A program made the translations under genes and the position numbers. This document shows positions 46,901 through 58,700 of a stretch of 64,000 bases of DNA, piece after piece. The notes beneath the pieces were generated by a model. That model did no database searches. It was not told the DNA's origin and saw only the letters and a list, made by a program, of their open reading frames with translations. Source of the stretch: Yamagishiella unicocca (Eukaryota > Chlorophyta > Chlorophyceae > Chlamydomonadales > Volvocaceae). Each line of letters opens with the position of its first letter. The first letter of the stretch is position 1. The DNA is taken from contig BDSL01000008.1 of assembly GCA_003116995.1 (NCBI GenBank), forward strand, positions 682,001-746,000, read 5' to 3'.

Positions 46901-49900
46901 AGGATCGACACCGAAGAAAGGGCCCACTTACATCCAGCGTGCGTTGCCGCCCCCTGCGTGCCACGTCGCCGCCCGCCGCCGCCGCTGCGCCCGCCGCCGC
47001 CGCGCCGCCGCCGCCGCCACCGCCGCCGCCGCCCAACGTCCTCTCGCCGCCAGACACCCTCCGGAACGAGATCGTACGGCGGAAGGACGACGACGGGCCG
47101 CCCCCTTCGGCCTGCGTGTGACGTCGGGTGCGGCCTCTCGCGGTGGCCGCTGAGGGGGGCGGGACGTCCTCCACCGCCTCCTCAAACACCCTGGGCTGAC
47201 CCGCCAGGGTATTGGCTGCAGGGAGGGGTGCCAGGGAGGGCGGCGCCAGGGGTCCAGCGGCGTGTGAAAGATGATGGATGACTTTATGGCATCGGCTGCG
47301 TGCAGTAGATGTGTTTAGGTGTAACGCTGCAACTCCTCCCCCCAGCCCACTCCAGGTCGCTGCCCCCCCCCAGCTAGTTCCTGCCACCGTCGTGTATCCG
47401 GGTCTTCTCGCCACCCCCCTCGGAGGAGGCCTCCCCCCGAGCCCTCCTCGTCCCCTCGTGACCCTGACCCTCCGCCCGCCTGCCCGCCCGCCTGCCCGCC
47501 CGCCTCACCTATGTACACGCCCACCAGCGTGACCCACATGCACAGCACCGGCGACAACACATCGCCGGCCGGAACCGCCTGCACGCCCTCCCCGTCCAGC
47601 GGGAAGTCCACACTGATGTAGCCACTGGCGCCGCCGCCACCGCCAGGGGTGCTGCTGTTGCCGCCAGCGCCTAACGGCCCACCCCCGGCGGCGCCCAGGG
47701 AGCAGCCCTGCAGGCCGGAGCTGGGGCATGAGTGGCTGAGGCTGAAGTTGCCGCCACCGCCACCACCACCACCACCACCGCCGCCCGTCAGCTTGTGCGC
47801 CGAGCCTTCGCCTGGGAGCCGGCGGTGCATACGCAGTGGGGAGGAAGGACGCGGAGAAGCGAGGCAGTAGGAAGGGGTGTTGGGGAAAGCAACAAGCACG
47901 GCATCGAACCGGGTGCCTGATGGCCGCATCAAGGGTCAAATCGGCGGATCGGCAACGAAGGCGTGATGCGTTAGGGGGCCGCTGAGGTGGGTTCGGCCGG
48001 GAAGGGCACCCTGTCATTTGCTACACGAGCGCAGCACTCACCGTACAGCATCCAGCTGGAGAAGCGGGGGTAGTGCGCTGTGAGGATTGGGTGCAGCCAC
48101 TTGGCGCACACGGCGGCCTTGAAGGCGGAGGTGCCGCCGTGGACCACTAGCGTGCCGTTGCCGCAGAAGGAGTGGTACGTGCTGCGAGGCAACGGACGAG
48201 GCAACCGAGCGACGAGGCAACGGACGGCGGGGGGGGAGGCAGTGTGTGCCGGAGAGGGAGGGATGCAGAGGACGGCGGGCGGCGAACAGCTGGAAACGAG
48301 CGCTGGTTGGTCCGGTTGAGGAAACGCCCGTCAGGCGGTGACTTAGCCAAGCCCAAGAGCCGCATCATGACTTGTGCGTGTCGTTCAATAATGCGCCTTT
48401 GCAAAGGGGTTGGAGAGACGGACAAGGAGGGGGAGCCAACCCGCCGCCAGCCCCCGCAGGTCCCCGGTTCTACCCGCCGCCAGACCCCGCATTCCGATTC
48501 CCCGATTCCCCGGTTCTACCTGCACGCCGCCGCGATGACCATGCTGTTCAGCAGCAGCAGGATCCACAGCTCCCGCAGCCCGCTGCCGCTGCTGCGAGTG
48601 CGGCCCACCGCGGCTGCGCTAGCTGCCGGCAGGTAGGTCCAGCGCGGCAGCAGCCTCAGCGACACAGCGGCGGTGTGGAGCCCCGCCAGCAGCGTCAGAG
48701 CCTGAGGGAACGAGTCCATCACAGAGGCGGCATGGGTATGCGGTGCTGGCGGCATGGGCACGCGGTGGTGGCGGCATGGGAATGCGGTGCTGGCGGCAAC
48801 GGTGGAGGTGAGGTGGAGGCAAGTGGGTGGGATGGAGGCAGGTGGGTGAGGTGGAGGCAAGTGGGTGGGATGGAGGCAGGTGGGTGGGATGGAGGCAGGT
48901 GGGTGGGATGGAGGCAGGTGCTGGTGGTAGGCTGTGGTGGACGCCGCTCACCGCAAGGCTGGACAGGAACACGACGATCAGCATGGACACGTCAGCGCGC
49001 ACGTCCAGGCCGAGCTGCTCCAGGGAGGGCAGGTGGTAGAAGACGGCGGAGCACAGCCACACAATGTAGAGCGTGGAGAAGTTGATGTAGCCCCTGCGTT
49101 GGTTCCGGAGCAGGGGAGCGGGGTGCCGTCTGAGGGCCGAATCGGCGCCCGGGGCGACCGAAGGGCTGCTGGAGCCTCCACCGGCGACGAGGGGAGGTGG
49201 CAGCAGGGGCCTTTGCCCCGCAGCCAACTTCTCCGATGCCATGCGCCCGGCGTCCGCATCTTCTCGACCCTAGGAGGCCTCGCCGACCTGGGTCTGCTCG
49301 GCTATGATCACGAGGGCCTCCTGCTGCCACGTGCCCGCCGCCGCTGGGGCAAAGTGCGCCGCGACCGCTTGCATACCCCCGACGGACCCCCACAAACCCC
49401 GGGGCCCCGCCCGGCTTCGTCGGCCTTTACCCCTCCCAGCTCCGTAACCGGGCTTGTACGCCCTGCCCCTAGCTCCGGGCTCGTCACCGCCTGCCCCGCC
49501 CCGCCCCGGCCCGGGTTTCGTCGCCACCCGCGCTTGGCTTCCCTCGATGAAACCCTAAATCCCCCCCCCACCCGCCACGTCGAGAGCGCACCTCTGCGCC
49601 GACCCCAGGCCCACGCGGATGAAGGGCCTCGCGTACAGGTAGGCGAATATGCACAGCACCCCTGCGGCCGGGAGGTTGTGAGGAGAACCCGTGTCCGCGT
49701 AAAAAAGCCGTTTGACACATACGTTTGGATTGGAAAGAGATGCGGCAGGGAGGAGGGATGAAGGCGGGGCGGGAGGCCATGATGCCACGTCTGCGCCGCA
49801 AAGTTTGCTGGGCCTTGTCCTCGAGCCGCTGCACAAGTTCTCCGGCATGCAAACTCGAACGCGGAACCCAAACTACTCGTCGGCTAGCTTCTCCTCCGTC

Positions 49901-50011
49901 TCTTAACTGGATTTTTACGTCACCGCCCCATTCTCCCGTTATGCAGACGCAGCGGTGTCTATGGGATGGCAAGGAAATTGGGGGGTCCCTTGGCGGTACG
50001 GGATGGCGCAT
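34984..50011 (-). CDS. Multipass membrane calcineurin-like metallophosphoesterase (31 exons)
   Basis: Exons: 50011-49789, 49661-49592, 49093-48952, 48701-48520, 48181-48042, 47811-47509, 47215-46932, 46697-46491, 46177-45746, 45497-45470, 45289-45213, 44883-44791, 44339-44172, 43861-43758, 43608-43529, 43190-43039, 42539-42483, 42356-42285, 41882-41814, 41375-40738, 40334-39687, 39367-39044, 38724-38627, 38409-38284, 38062-37864, 37546-37462, 37241-37185, 36253-36185, 36018-35926, 35700-35561, 35233-34984. Phases close, giving about 1869 aa. The phosphoesterase core (about 695-1010) has WFDFIADTGDGGN, GDVLLLGGDLAYP, IPGNHDW, ILITHEP and LAGDLHFYMRHS. Membrane segments precede it (IFAYLYARPF, TLYIVWLCSAVFYHL) and follow it (FYFLLVVSVL, ALALLFLVTLGLA, IVLLLLLELGVE, YYWLLATPAMGFVFGLYLYL). 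It is collinear with a plant family of about 1000 aa; Gly/Ala/Gln inserts account for the excess. The first exon and start, and the 40334 boundary, are uncertain. Confidence 0.88.
35470..35520 (-). repeat. Intronic repeat family A, inverted copy (last intron of phosphoesterase gene)
   Basis: Minus strand reads tgcgaggaaaaaccgtttag, gacagccgtttggatatgct and ttggag, the same blocks as at 10905. It lies about 40 nt inside the donor at 35560. Confidence 0.8.
37797..37840 (-). repeat. Intronic repeat family A, inverted copy
   Basis: Minus strand reads gggttgcaaggaaaacccgt, gtacgaaggaaaacccggg, about 25 nt inside the donor at 37863. Confidence 0.65.
38125..38190 (+). repeat. Telomere-like degenerate repeat in an intron
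   Basis: tttagggttttagag is followed by repeated aggtttct units. Short CCCTAAAA-like stretches also occur at 40628-40650 and 57950-57975. They resemble the TTTTAGGG telomere unit of Chlamydomonas but are too short and degenerate to be functional arrays. Confidence 0.5.
39164..39245. repeat. (CAC)n/(CCG) run encoding poly-Gly
   Basis: A run of cac/cgc triplets within phosphoesterase exon 39367-39044 gives about 26 consecutive glycines on the minus strand. Length polymorphism is likely. A similar run lies at 47748-47785 in exon 47811-47509. Confidence 0.9.
40361..40520. repeat. GGGTC/GGGT pentanucleotide array in an intron
   Basis: About 30 units of gggtc and ggggtc alternate in a pattern of one or two gggtc per ggggtc, starting 27 bp outside the 40334 exon boundary. 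The G-runs are all on the plus strand, antisense to the gene. Confidence 0.92.
41381..41797. repeat. Intron-filling inverted-repeat element (family A)
   Basis: The 438-bp intron 41376-41813 of the phosphoesterase gene carries family A blocks at both ends facing inwards. 41381-41441 (plus) reads tgcgagggaatcccgggtac ... agccgtttgtgacagacgtttgg. 41733-41797 (minus) reads cgggaagacccgtggacgcg ... aacagacgtttatg. The outer ends lie only about 5 and 16 nt from the splice sites. The element thus occupies essentially the whole intron, the layout expected of a transposon that brought its own splice signals. Confidence 0.7.
42595..42885. repeat. Family A inverted-repeat element, partial
   Basis: In intron 42540-43038 a plus-oriented head (ttgcgaagaaaacccgtgta at 42595) faces a minus-oriented tail at about 42828-42880 (aaccgttgggtacacacg, then tttggaggtgcatgctgg). 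A family B copy lies between it and the donor. Confidence 0.6.
42945..43022 (-). repeat. Intronic repeat family B, inverted copy
   Basis: Minus strand reads ggttttgatgagagaatccg, cgaatccacggccgacaaac, cgagggcggtgaaggtgatg and gtccagcgga. The block begins about 16 nt after the donor at 43038. It matches 55021-55100 over nearly 80 bp. Confidence 0.85.
43200..43310 (+). repeat. Purine-rich minisatellite in an intron
   Basis: Tandem gagggcaggggag-type units fill most of the intron 43191-43528 near its acceptor. Confidence 0.8.
43887..43955 (+). repeat. Intronic repeat family A, copy in phosphoesterase intron
   Basis: gcaaggaaaacccgtgtacg, then aactgttcaaaacagacgct and tcgagatgcatgctggag. It begins about 25 nt inside the acceptor at 43862. 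Orientation is opposite to the gene. Confidence 0.85.
44425..44537 (+). repeat. Intronic repeat family A, degenerate copy
   Basis: gggttgcgaggaaaacccgc occurs, then a second head (gttgcgaggg... aaaacccatgtacgacg) and a tail aatagcgtttgggataatgc plus atctggag, in intron 44340-44790. Confidence 0.7.
44891..44940 (+). repeat. Intronic repeat family B, copy in phosphoesterase intron
   Basis: gattttataagggtatccgc, gaatccacgaccgacaaacc, gaggg. It starts 7 nt from the acceptor (44884) of exon 44883-44791 and points into the intron. Confidence 0.8.
46445..46482 (-). repeat. Intronic repeat family A, inverted copy
   Basis: Minus strand reads ggggttgcgaggaggacccg, tggatgcgagaaaaaaa. It starts about 8 nt inside the donor at 46490. 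A second tail-like piece lies at 46371-46406. Confidence 0.75.
48780..48925 (+). repeat. Minisatellite in phosphoesterase intron
   Basis: Tandem ggaggcaggtgggtgggat-type units (about 19 bp) lie just upstream of the donor side of intron 48702-48951. Confidence 0.85.
49676..49735 (+). repeat. Intronic repeat family A, copy in first phosphoesterase intron
   Basis: gttgtgaggagaacccgtgt, then aaaaaagccgtttgacacat and acgtttgga, about 15 nt inside the acceptor at 49662. Confidence 0.75.
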
Positions 50012-52734
50012 GGCTGCGGGTGAGAGCTGCGGTGTGCCAGAATGCAGCGTCCCAGTTTGGAGCACATTTCCTGCTGCCCCCCTCCCCCCCTGCTCTGTCG
50101 TGCAACTGGTCTTTATGACCCCCCCCCTGCTCTAGCGTTTGCCCACGTATGGTGCGCCCCGCTCGTGGCCCGCACTGACCGTACAGCAAGAGCCATTTCC
50201 GGTTCAGCTTGTTCCGCTCGATTAAGCCCTGATGAGCAGATTCGTGACGGAATGCATTGTTATATAGGGTATGCGCAGTTGTCGACTCAGACAGTCATAT
50301 TAGGGCTACGCCAACGCCTCCGCATCGCCTGACTTGCCCTGACGCAGCCTCACCTGAGCACTGTCTGTAAATAAGCAGGCAACTGCGAAACCACCGACCA
50401 GATATGAGCCCAGGTGCGTATGTTCAAAGTGCACCGGCGTCATTTTCCTTGGCTAGACCGAAAGTGGCACAGAACCTTTTGAATTGCCATGAAACATGTA
50501 AGGGATATATATACTATGTAACGCGCTCGTTCAGGGTAATGCAGTCCAACGGCAATTGTTGTTCCGGAGTGTGCGATTGTTACAGGCTATGGACAGAGCA
50601 TGTATATACTCTGCGGCCGTCCCCAAGACGTATATGTTATAACAGAGCCTGGTGTGGATACGAATTTGATGTCAGGCTGGTTCCACGATGCCAGCGGGAA
50701 TATCCCGAATAAACGCAGGATACATGCTAAACGACCGCCGTTTCGCTTGTTTGCAAGTCTTGGTTAGCGCTCTTATAAAAGCATGAAGCACGTTATGGAG
50801 GTGAGGCCATTCTAGTCTTCTTAGTCACGTACGGCGACGTACGGCGACGACTCGGCTTCCCTTGCTGATGCGGCTTGTGGGCTTTCGACCTGCTGCATAG
50901 CTGAAGGCAAAATGTCCAAGCTATCATACAGACAGCCGAGACGATCACGTAGTGCCATCAATAGCCACTGCGCCAGCATCTGACGAGGCCTGCCGCGCTG
51001 ACGTGTCCGAGCCACACAGGCGCAGAGCCGACAGGTGCCGAGCCCGTCTGCGGCGCCAGGAAGGAGTGCCTACGAGTGTTACTTGGACGACTTTGGGAAC
51101 CATCTAGTAAAATGCAGCCATCTTGTCGAGGCTTTTGTGCACTACCTGCCGCACGTCCATCTTTGTCTCCGGGTGGTATCGATTGGGGGACTCCGTCCCA
51201 AACGTTGCCTCGCCACCGCACGCCTTCATTTTAACCTTCTGACGGTGCCTCGATACCTGCTGTTGAACACCGGTATGCCCGCTCATCCCACACAGGCACC
51301 GTCGTGGAGGTGCTGGCAGCAATCAAAGCCGCCCTTGAACAAAAGGGCACCACCGAATGCGGGTTATACGCCGACAGCAGATACTGGAGGACTTCCTGGG
51401 CTTCAGGTCCATAGCTTGGGAAAGAATCTGGGGGCCCGCTCACGCATGGACACGCGCCCGTCCGCAGTTTCATGGCCTAGTGGTAAATTAACACACCCGC
51501 ATAGGATCCGTCAGACAAGGACCTGCCAGTGCAGGGCAGGAGGAGGAGGCCCGCCAACGGTTGGGGCTGTCTTGGGCGCGTCATGGTTGGCTGAGATGGT
51601 GATGAGGTTCGGGGGAGGAACTTCCAGCAGTGATGATCCCCATGCATGAGTTGCGGCCCTGATGCAGCGCACCATCCGTCCCTGCGTCGGTGCCCGGCCT
51701 CTCCGTCACAGGGCATAGGCGCAGTGGTCTTTGCCAGGGACAACCGGGCGCTGACACTGCTGCAGTCCGTCGGGACCAACAAATCAGCGGTGGCCAATTG
51801 AGGGATAACTGACATGGCGCGCATGGCATAGCCTGGGTGCTGATTCTCCGTCCAGGCTGGCCACAAGGGCTCTTAGCAGCCTAGTCAAACAAGTCAAGGA
51901 GGGGAGTAGAAACCTGCTGCAATCCTGGAATTCCCTCTTTAGTCCTGGGCTACGTGTACGCCCATATATGGGGGTAGTTGCCAGGGGTTTGTCGGATCGC
52001 GGTAGCCGTTTTTGGTATGGACGGCCGTTGTCGGACCGTGCTGGCCATTTTTGGGAAAGACGTTCCATTTAATTGTGGATATTATTCCAACGCGAGGTTT
52101 CACCTCACCGTGTAGGCGTTACGGAGACCAGCGGGAGACCCCATTCGCGTAGACCTACGCAAGACACGATAACCTATGAAAAACACTTATTCAGTCGCAG
52201 CCAGGCAACGCATACAGGTGCTTCAATGAGGCTTCAAATACACCGCTCTGACTGCTCTCACCCTGTCACCAGTAACAACTGTACGTGTTACGAACGACCA
52301 AAACCCTGCGTGGCCATTGCCGCATTGCATGCCATTTTGTATCGCGACATAAGAAAGAAGGTAATTTATGATGTGTGAAACAAGGAGTGAGTTGCATTAC
52401 ACTGTAATGTCTTGTTAGCAGCAGCGATGCAGCATACTGGTACCAGCGCTGCTGCGCTGGAACTGAAAAGCCATACATGTAACCCATAACGAATATAGGT
52501 AATTTCTACATGCTTTTATTCCATGTTCTGCCCAGTGATAACAGTTCTATATTCTATATATGATGTACGTGATGAGTTGAATAAGAAAGAGATGATACCG
52601 GCCGTGATTAGAGGGCTGCAGACATCAAGGACAATAAGACAGTTTACACAGTAAAATGTGCTGTTTAAATTGCGCGAATACCGCGTCGAACGCGGACGAG
52701 CGTTCCGCAGTTTGAAGGGTAGGGAAGCAGCACT
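50012..52734. other. Divergent intergenic region between phosphoesterase and channel genes
   Basis: 2.7 kb separating two divergently transcribed genes. It is AT-richer than the flanking genes. 51283-51420 has a short plus-strand frame (GTVVEVLAAIKAALEQKG, then GLYADSRYW) with protein-like composition but no start, neighbours or recognised family. I see no other gene. Confidence 0.4.
50259..50267 (-). promoter_or_regulatory. TATA box candidate of the phosphoesterase gene
   Basis: ctatataac on the minus strand, about 250 bp upstream of the proposed ATG at 50011. It is a good TATA match by sequence; the distance would imply a leader of about 220 nt. Confidence 0.35.
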
Positions 52735-55700
52735 ATGGACCACGTCGCCGTTACGGTGCCGGCTCCCAGCAATTACTTCCTCCAGGATGCACGGCTTATG
52801 AGGCTGGCGCTGAAATACAGCTATCTTTGGAAAACACGCTGCGAAGCGCTCAGAGCAAAAACGTACTGTCAGCCAGCAGGTGGCCGCTGCAGTGTCCACC
52901 ACGTTGTCGTCCGGGCCTTCGATGGGACCCTGCAGGTGCTGCGGCGGGAGCAGCTGCCGCGAATTAAGGTAACGTTTCAGGCACGTTCACATTTTGACGC
53001 TTCGATTGGGCGAGGAATGGCGCTGTCGCAGGCGCGCCCGCCTGCTTTGACCAGCACAATTCTTCTACCAAACCAACCACAAATCTGCCCCAATTGATAT
53101 TATTGATAGGCAGGCGCAGAGCCGTACGGCAACGGCCGCGTGCGCGCACGCGTCCGCGAAGTGCCTGCACAGCTGCCTCCCGACATTCACTTCGTGCCCC
53201 AAGACATCACGACCTACCTGGGCACCGACACCGCCGACTTCATGTCGTTGCTCTTCACGGCGCCCACCCGGGTCTACGTGATGCTGCCGACCCTCATGCG
53301 CGAACCGAAGTAAGACGGGCCTTTCTTGTGCTGGTGGTGGTTGTGGTTCCGCTGGTGGTGGGTGAAATTGGGTTAGGCAGGGATAGGCATGGTGGAGGTG
53401 GGCACGATGGAAGAGGGGGGGATCGGCGCGGCGGGTGAGTGCACGTCGCCATGGGTGAGGAGCTGTGACAACCTCTGCTGGGACCCCATACCGCATCACC
53501 CCGAATCCTTTTTTCGACACCACCCATGCTCCCATCCGCCAGCAGCGATCAGCCTATACGCTCCCAACCCCGTTGCCCACCCCGCCGGCAAGCGAGGCAC
53601 AGCGCCTATCCTCCCGTTGCCGCTCCACCCGTTTCCTCTGCCTCGACCCAACCCGCAACCGCAGGTGGCTCCGAGACCTCTTCGTAAAAACCCGCGACCC
53701 TGCCAGTGGCAATCATATGGGGCTGCCGGTCTCATGGCACTTCGGCAGCGGCTTCGCCCTGCTGCTGGCCTCAGGCATGAGGTACCAGGCCTTTGTACGG
53801 CAACGGCTCATGATCTGGGAGAGCATCAAGGTTGGGGGGCCGCGATGGTTTGGGGGCGGGGCGGGACACGCATCGAGCTGAGGCGTGCTGTGGGCCGGCG
53901 GTGTACGTTGCGTATGAGTGTGGGAATTGCGAGCTTTTGACGTTTCCTGCACCCAGCCAGCCAGCGCCAGTCGACACGGGTACAGCGCCCACACCGCATT
54001 GTGCGCTCTGGTCGCGTCGGCCGCAACCTGGCCCACCACATCCTCCGGGCTCCACGTCTCCCCAGCCGGCGACCGCGACCCCAATTCCTCCCGCCAACCC
54101 TGAACCCCGCGCCCGTGTGCGCCGTACGTGCCGTACACCCGACGATGCGTGCACGACAGACGTACGACACGGACGAGGAGCTGTTGCTCGGCGGGCCTTG
54201 CCTCGCGGAGATGGGTGACACCCTATTCGTGGTCGCCACCCGCTCGGTGCCAGCCGACGCCGGCGCCACGCAGCTGCCCCAGCCACTGCAAGTGCAGCAG
54301 CAGGCCCCGCAGCTGAGCCGCGTGGGACCGCCGCTGCGTCTGGTGGTCGGCAGTGGTGACAGCGCCGTCGGCGGCGGGCTCAGCAGCCCCAGCCCCACCG
54401 GCACTCCCACGGGTGCGACCGCGGCGGCGGCGGCGGCCGCCGGTAGCCCCACCACTGTCCTGGTGTCGCGGGAGGCAGCCGCGGCCGGCCAGCGGGACTT
54501 TGACCCCTCGGCGCCTCAAACCGATGTGCGGCCTTCGCAGCTCTTCTACCGCCGTACCGGCGACGGCATCAACGCTGACGGCGGCGGCGGCGGCGGTGGC
54601 CTCGCCGCCGTCAGCACGGCGGTGCTGTCCGGGTCTGGCTGGCTGCTTCAGCGATTCGTCAAGGCGGTCAAGCGGGACAGAGTGCAGGACCTGCGGGCGC
54701 TGCTGCAGTCGGGTGAGGGCAGCCCACACGGTGTAACTTCTAACGCGCCGCCTGTGTTTAGACTACACGGCAAAACCCACACCGTGGCACTTCCCTCCCT
54801 TCCAACACGGTTCGCGACGCGGCCCGCCTGTCGCCACGTAACCCCGCTCCTTGCCCCCTTATCCCTACCCCCTCTCCCAGGCCCTTGGCAGCGCTACTGC
54901 ATGTCCCCCGACGAGGTGTCCTTCCTGCCCCCCGGGGAGCGCCACCCACTGGCGGTGGACCTGGCGGTCTCGAACATGAGCCTGCCGCTGCTGGTGGAGC
55001 TAGTGGACCGGGCGGGTGAGGGGGGGTTGATATGAGAAACCGCGAATCCACGGCCGACAAACCGAGGGTGGTGAAGGTGATGGTCCAGCGGAGCGGCGCG
55101 GCAAGGAGAAGGAGCGGAGGCGCTGCTGAGGCGTAGTGATAGGCAACGTTGGGGGGGGCCATAAAAACCGTTTACGCGACATGGATAGGATAGCTGGCGG
55201 GGGTAGGCAACGAGGGAGGGGAGGGGGCCCGATGAGGGCAGGGGTGACGGGGGCAAATGGGTCTGCTATTGCTAGGGGCAGGAAGGATGGGGTTCGGGAG
55301 CCCTTCCTGGAACCTAACCACCCAACCACCCACCCACCGAATCTCCAACTAGCCTTTTTGTTCCCGTTCGTCACGTCGTGCAACCCACCTCCTCGACGAA
55401 TGCCGCCTCTCCTCCAGGCTGCCACCTTAACTACCGCGCGCTCAAGTTTCTGGTCAGCCAGTGGGACCGGCTGCCGGAGCACGCGGCGGGCGGCGGCGAG
55501 GGGCTTCTGATGCGATACCTGGTACGGCAGCCCAATCCGCTGTCGGTCATCGGCGCCTGCCTGCTGGCTATGAGGTCGGAGGTGGCGGCGGGGCGCAACC
55601 ACAGCTCTGCATTGCAGGTGCGCCGGAGGCAGGGCGGGGGATTGCAAGGAAAACCCGGCAGGGCGGGGGATGGGTGGGTTACGTGAGGAAACCCCGTGCA

Positions 55701-58700
55701 CGCGCGCAAGTTAGGGTGAGGGGCCAGGGGCGGGGCGGGGCATTCTTAGGGTTTAGCGGTGCTGGTGATGTTGGTGTTGGTGTTGGTGATGCGGTGCGTG
55801 TAGGGCAGCGCTTGGCAGGGCGACCAGGAGGCCGGGCTGGGGGGATTTGATTAGAGAATCCGCGAAGAATCCGGGAAGGGTCGCGGGGGAGCGGAGCTGC
55901 CGAGAGCCGCCGACCGCGGCTTGTGTGAGAGCTGTCGAAACCCAACCCCGCCCAAGGCTAGACCACCTCAAGTGTCTCCCCATCCTCCCTCCCCGCAGAA
56001 TGCCGTGCCGCGCTTCAAGGCCGTGCACGCCGAGCTGCTGAACCAGGTGCAGGATTCGTACTTTCGAATCAGGTGGGGTCTTTTTCCGGTTGGTTTGAGT
56101 CTTGGCGGTTGGCCTGGGTACGACAACAGCATCGACCGTACGGGTACAACCCGCGGATGCCCTCGCCAGACACGTGCGAACTCCGCAGCGTCCCCAATGT
56201 TATCGCGTAGTTGAAATCCAATGACCGGCGCACCGACAAACCATTCGTCCCCGGCCCTCGCCCCCTCAGTGAGGAAGCCCGGGTGGAGGCTTCGCTGCCT
56301 CTGCTTGAGGACATCTTGGAGCAGCCGCAGGTAAGCCGAGCACGTTCCTTAGGCCATCCCTCCCTAAAACCCTACGAAGTAAGGACGTCCTTCCGCACCC
56401 ACATGCTGTTGCTTGCTCTGGCGTGCCAATTCCCCGGTCCCCCACCTCCCTGCTTCAGTTTTAACCAGCACACTTTCCCCCCCTCCCGACCTCCCCCCTC
56501 TCACTCCCACGCCTCCCGGCCCGGCCCCCCAACCTGGTCGAGCCTGCAGGCGATGATCGCCATCAGCGGAGCGGGCACCGGCGCCGGCAGTGCCCCGCCG
56601 CCGCTCCAGCCGGTGGTGCTGAGCGACTACAGCCCCCTGCGGCTGGCATTCCGGGATCACGACACCCAGTTCATGAGTTCGCAGGTATGCGCGGCCTGCC
56701 GGAGGAGGGGGCGGCGAGAAGACCGGGGGAAGGGGGTGTGTGGCATAAGGACCGGGTTAGACGACATAGGTAGGGGGGGGGCCCGGGTGTGCGTGGGATG
56801 ACGTGGCGGCCGGCGCGGCCCCGCTAAACGCCGCGCCCTTACATCGCCCCAATCCTCCCTCTTTCACGCACCCTGTCCTTTATTATGCCCCTGCACCCAC
56901 TGCCACCTTTCGTAATGCTGCTTTCCTTACCAGCGCCTGACACCTCTCTCCGCCTCCCTTGATGCCCTCGCGCCTCCCAGCTGATCGAGGCATACACCCG
57001 CCGCCGCTGGCTGGGCCCCGAGTATGCCGCCCTCACCAGCCTCGACGGCCACAACCGCCTTAGCGGCCTGGATCCACTGCTCGTGTAAGGAGGGGCGGGA
57101 TGAGGGGAGAGCGCGGGAGGAGAGAGGGGACTCGGCACGGCGGCGCCGCCCCATGGCTGCTCGCGGATGTGCGACGAAACTTAAAACCCAAACCCTATGA
57201 CCGCACCCGTAATCGCCATCATTATGGTTTAGGCACCATTAGCATCGTCACTTTCGCCTTCGTTGTCTTGGCGGGCACCCGATCCTGTAATGGGCACTGA
57301 TTCCCACCCCAACCACCACGCGACCTTTGCCCACCGCACCAGGAACATTACACATCCGAAACACAACCCCCCGCCCGCGAAAACCCCTCTGTTGCTTTCC
57401 TCCCTCCACACGTACACCTCGGCCTCAACCCCCGAACCCCAATACAACACCCCGTGCTGTGTTTTTAACTGTTACCCGGACCCTCCCCTCCCACCCCCTC
57501 GTTTCTCCTATGCCTTTTTCACGGGTTTCCTCGCTCGCCCCCCCACCCCCTACCTCTGCCGTCCACCCACCCGTCCGGGCGCAGTTACACCATCGTCGAG
57601 AACCTGGGCTTCGTGGGGGATGCGGGCTCCCCCTCCATGAGGGCCACCTTCCGCTTGTGGCACTTGCTGACTATGACCAGCCCCGCCTTCTTCAGCAGCC
57701 CCAGGGGCAGGTGCGGCTGTGTGTGGGCGGGGGGGCGGGGCAGGGCTCCGGAGGGGGCAGCGAGGTGGGGGGCCGTGGGCAGGGCTTCCGAGGGGAGGGG
57801 AGGCAACGCGAGTTGGCGGGCAGCTTCCATCCATGAAATGAATGACGCCAACAGACGTCTTCTGGACTTCTTAGTGGCGGTACGTGAGTCGCACTGGGGA
57901 GCCTGCGACTGCCCGCTGTCAACCTCCTCTCCATCACGCCCTGAATACGAAACCTTAAACCTTAAACCCTAACAATCCGAACCCCTCGCAGGTGGGCCAT
58001 GAAGTTCATGAGCACCTTGGCCTTTCTAGGCATGTACATGGTCGTACTGATGACGTACAAGCAGGTCCGGCTGCCGGCCAGCAAGGGCGGTGACGCATGG
58101 CGGGTGGTGCACACCGCCTTCGTGGTCTTCACTGCAGGCAACCTACTGGAGGGGGTGGAGGTCATGGCGATGCGCTATCGCAACTCGGCGGGTGAGTCGC
58201 GGGGTCGCAGCGTTCCCTTCGTGCGCTTGGTAAGAAACGACACCTGAGCTCCAGGCTAGCGCTGACATGTGGTAAAACTCCAGCAAAAAAGGGGTGGAGG
58301 CAGTCGCGCGTTAGGGTAGCCGGAGAACCCAGAGGAGATGATCCAAACGCTGCACAGCAAAGTTAGGCCGAATGTGTGTTACTGTTACGAACGTACAAAA
58401 TAACAAAGCGCGAACCTCGCGGTTTATTGCAGCGCAATGATCGGACTGATGTGCTGCGCGCGTCCACACGGACTGCTCCGCGCGGGCTGAGCCCAGGACG
58501 GCCAAGGAAGCAAAGACACCCAACAGCCATAACATATGCTATAGGAAGCCTGCGCATTCGTACCGGAAATCAAACAGAAATGAAGTATTGTGTTGTTGGA
58601 CCGAAGAGAGCCCAAGGCGGACTTGATCTCGAAAGCCGACTCAGCAGGATGCCGCCGGCGACGGTGGGGCGCGCGTTGCATGGGATGTGGCTGCGTCCGA

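Noticed and set aside
48619..49242. Start codon at 49242 (MASEKLAAG) for the phosphoesterase
   Set aside because: An upstream exon (49661-49592, IFAYLYARPF) joins in phase to an acceptor at 49094, giving the family's PFIR...GYINFSTLYIVWL order. The MASEK stretch then lies in the intron, and an in-frame TAG lies just upstream of it.
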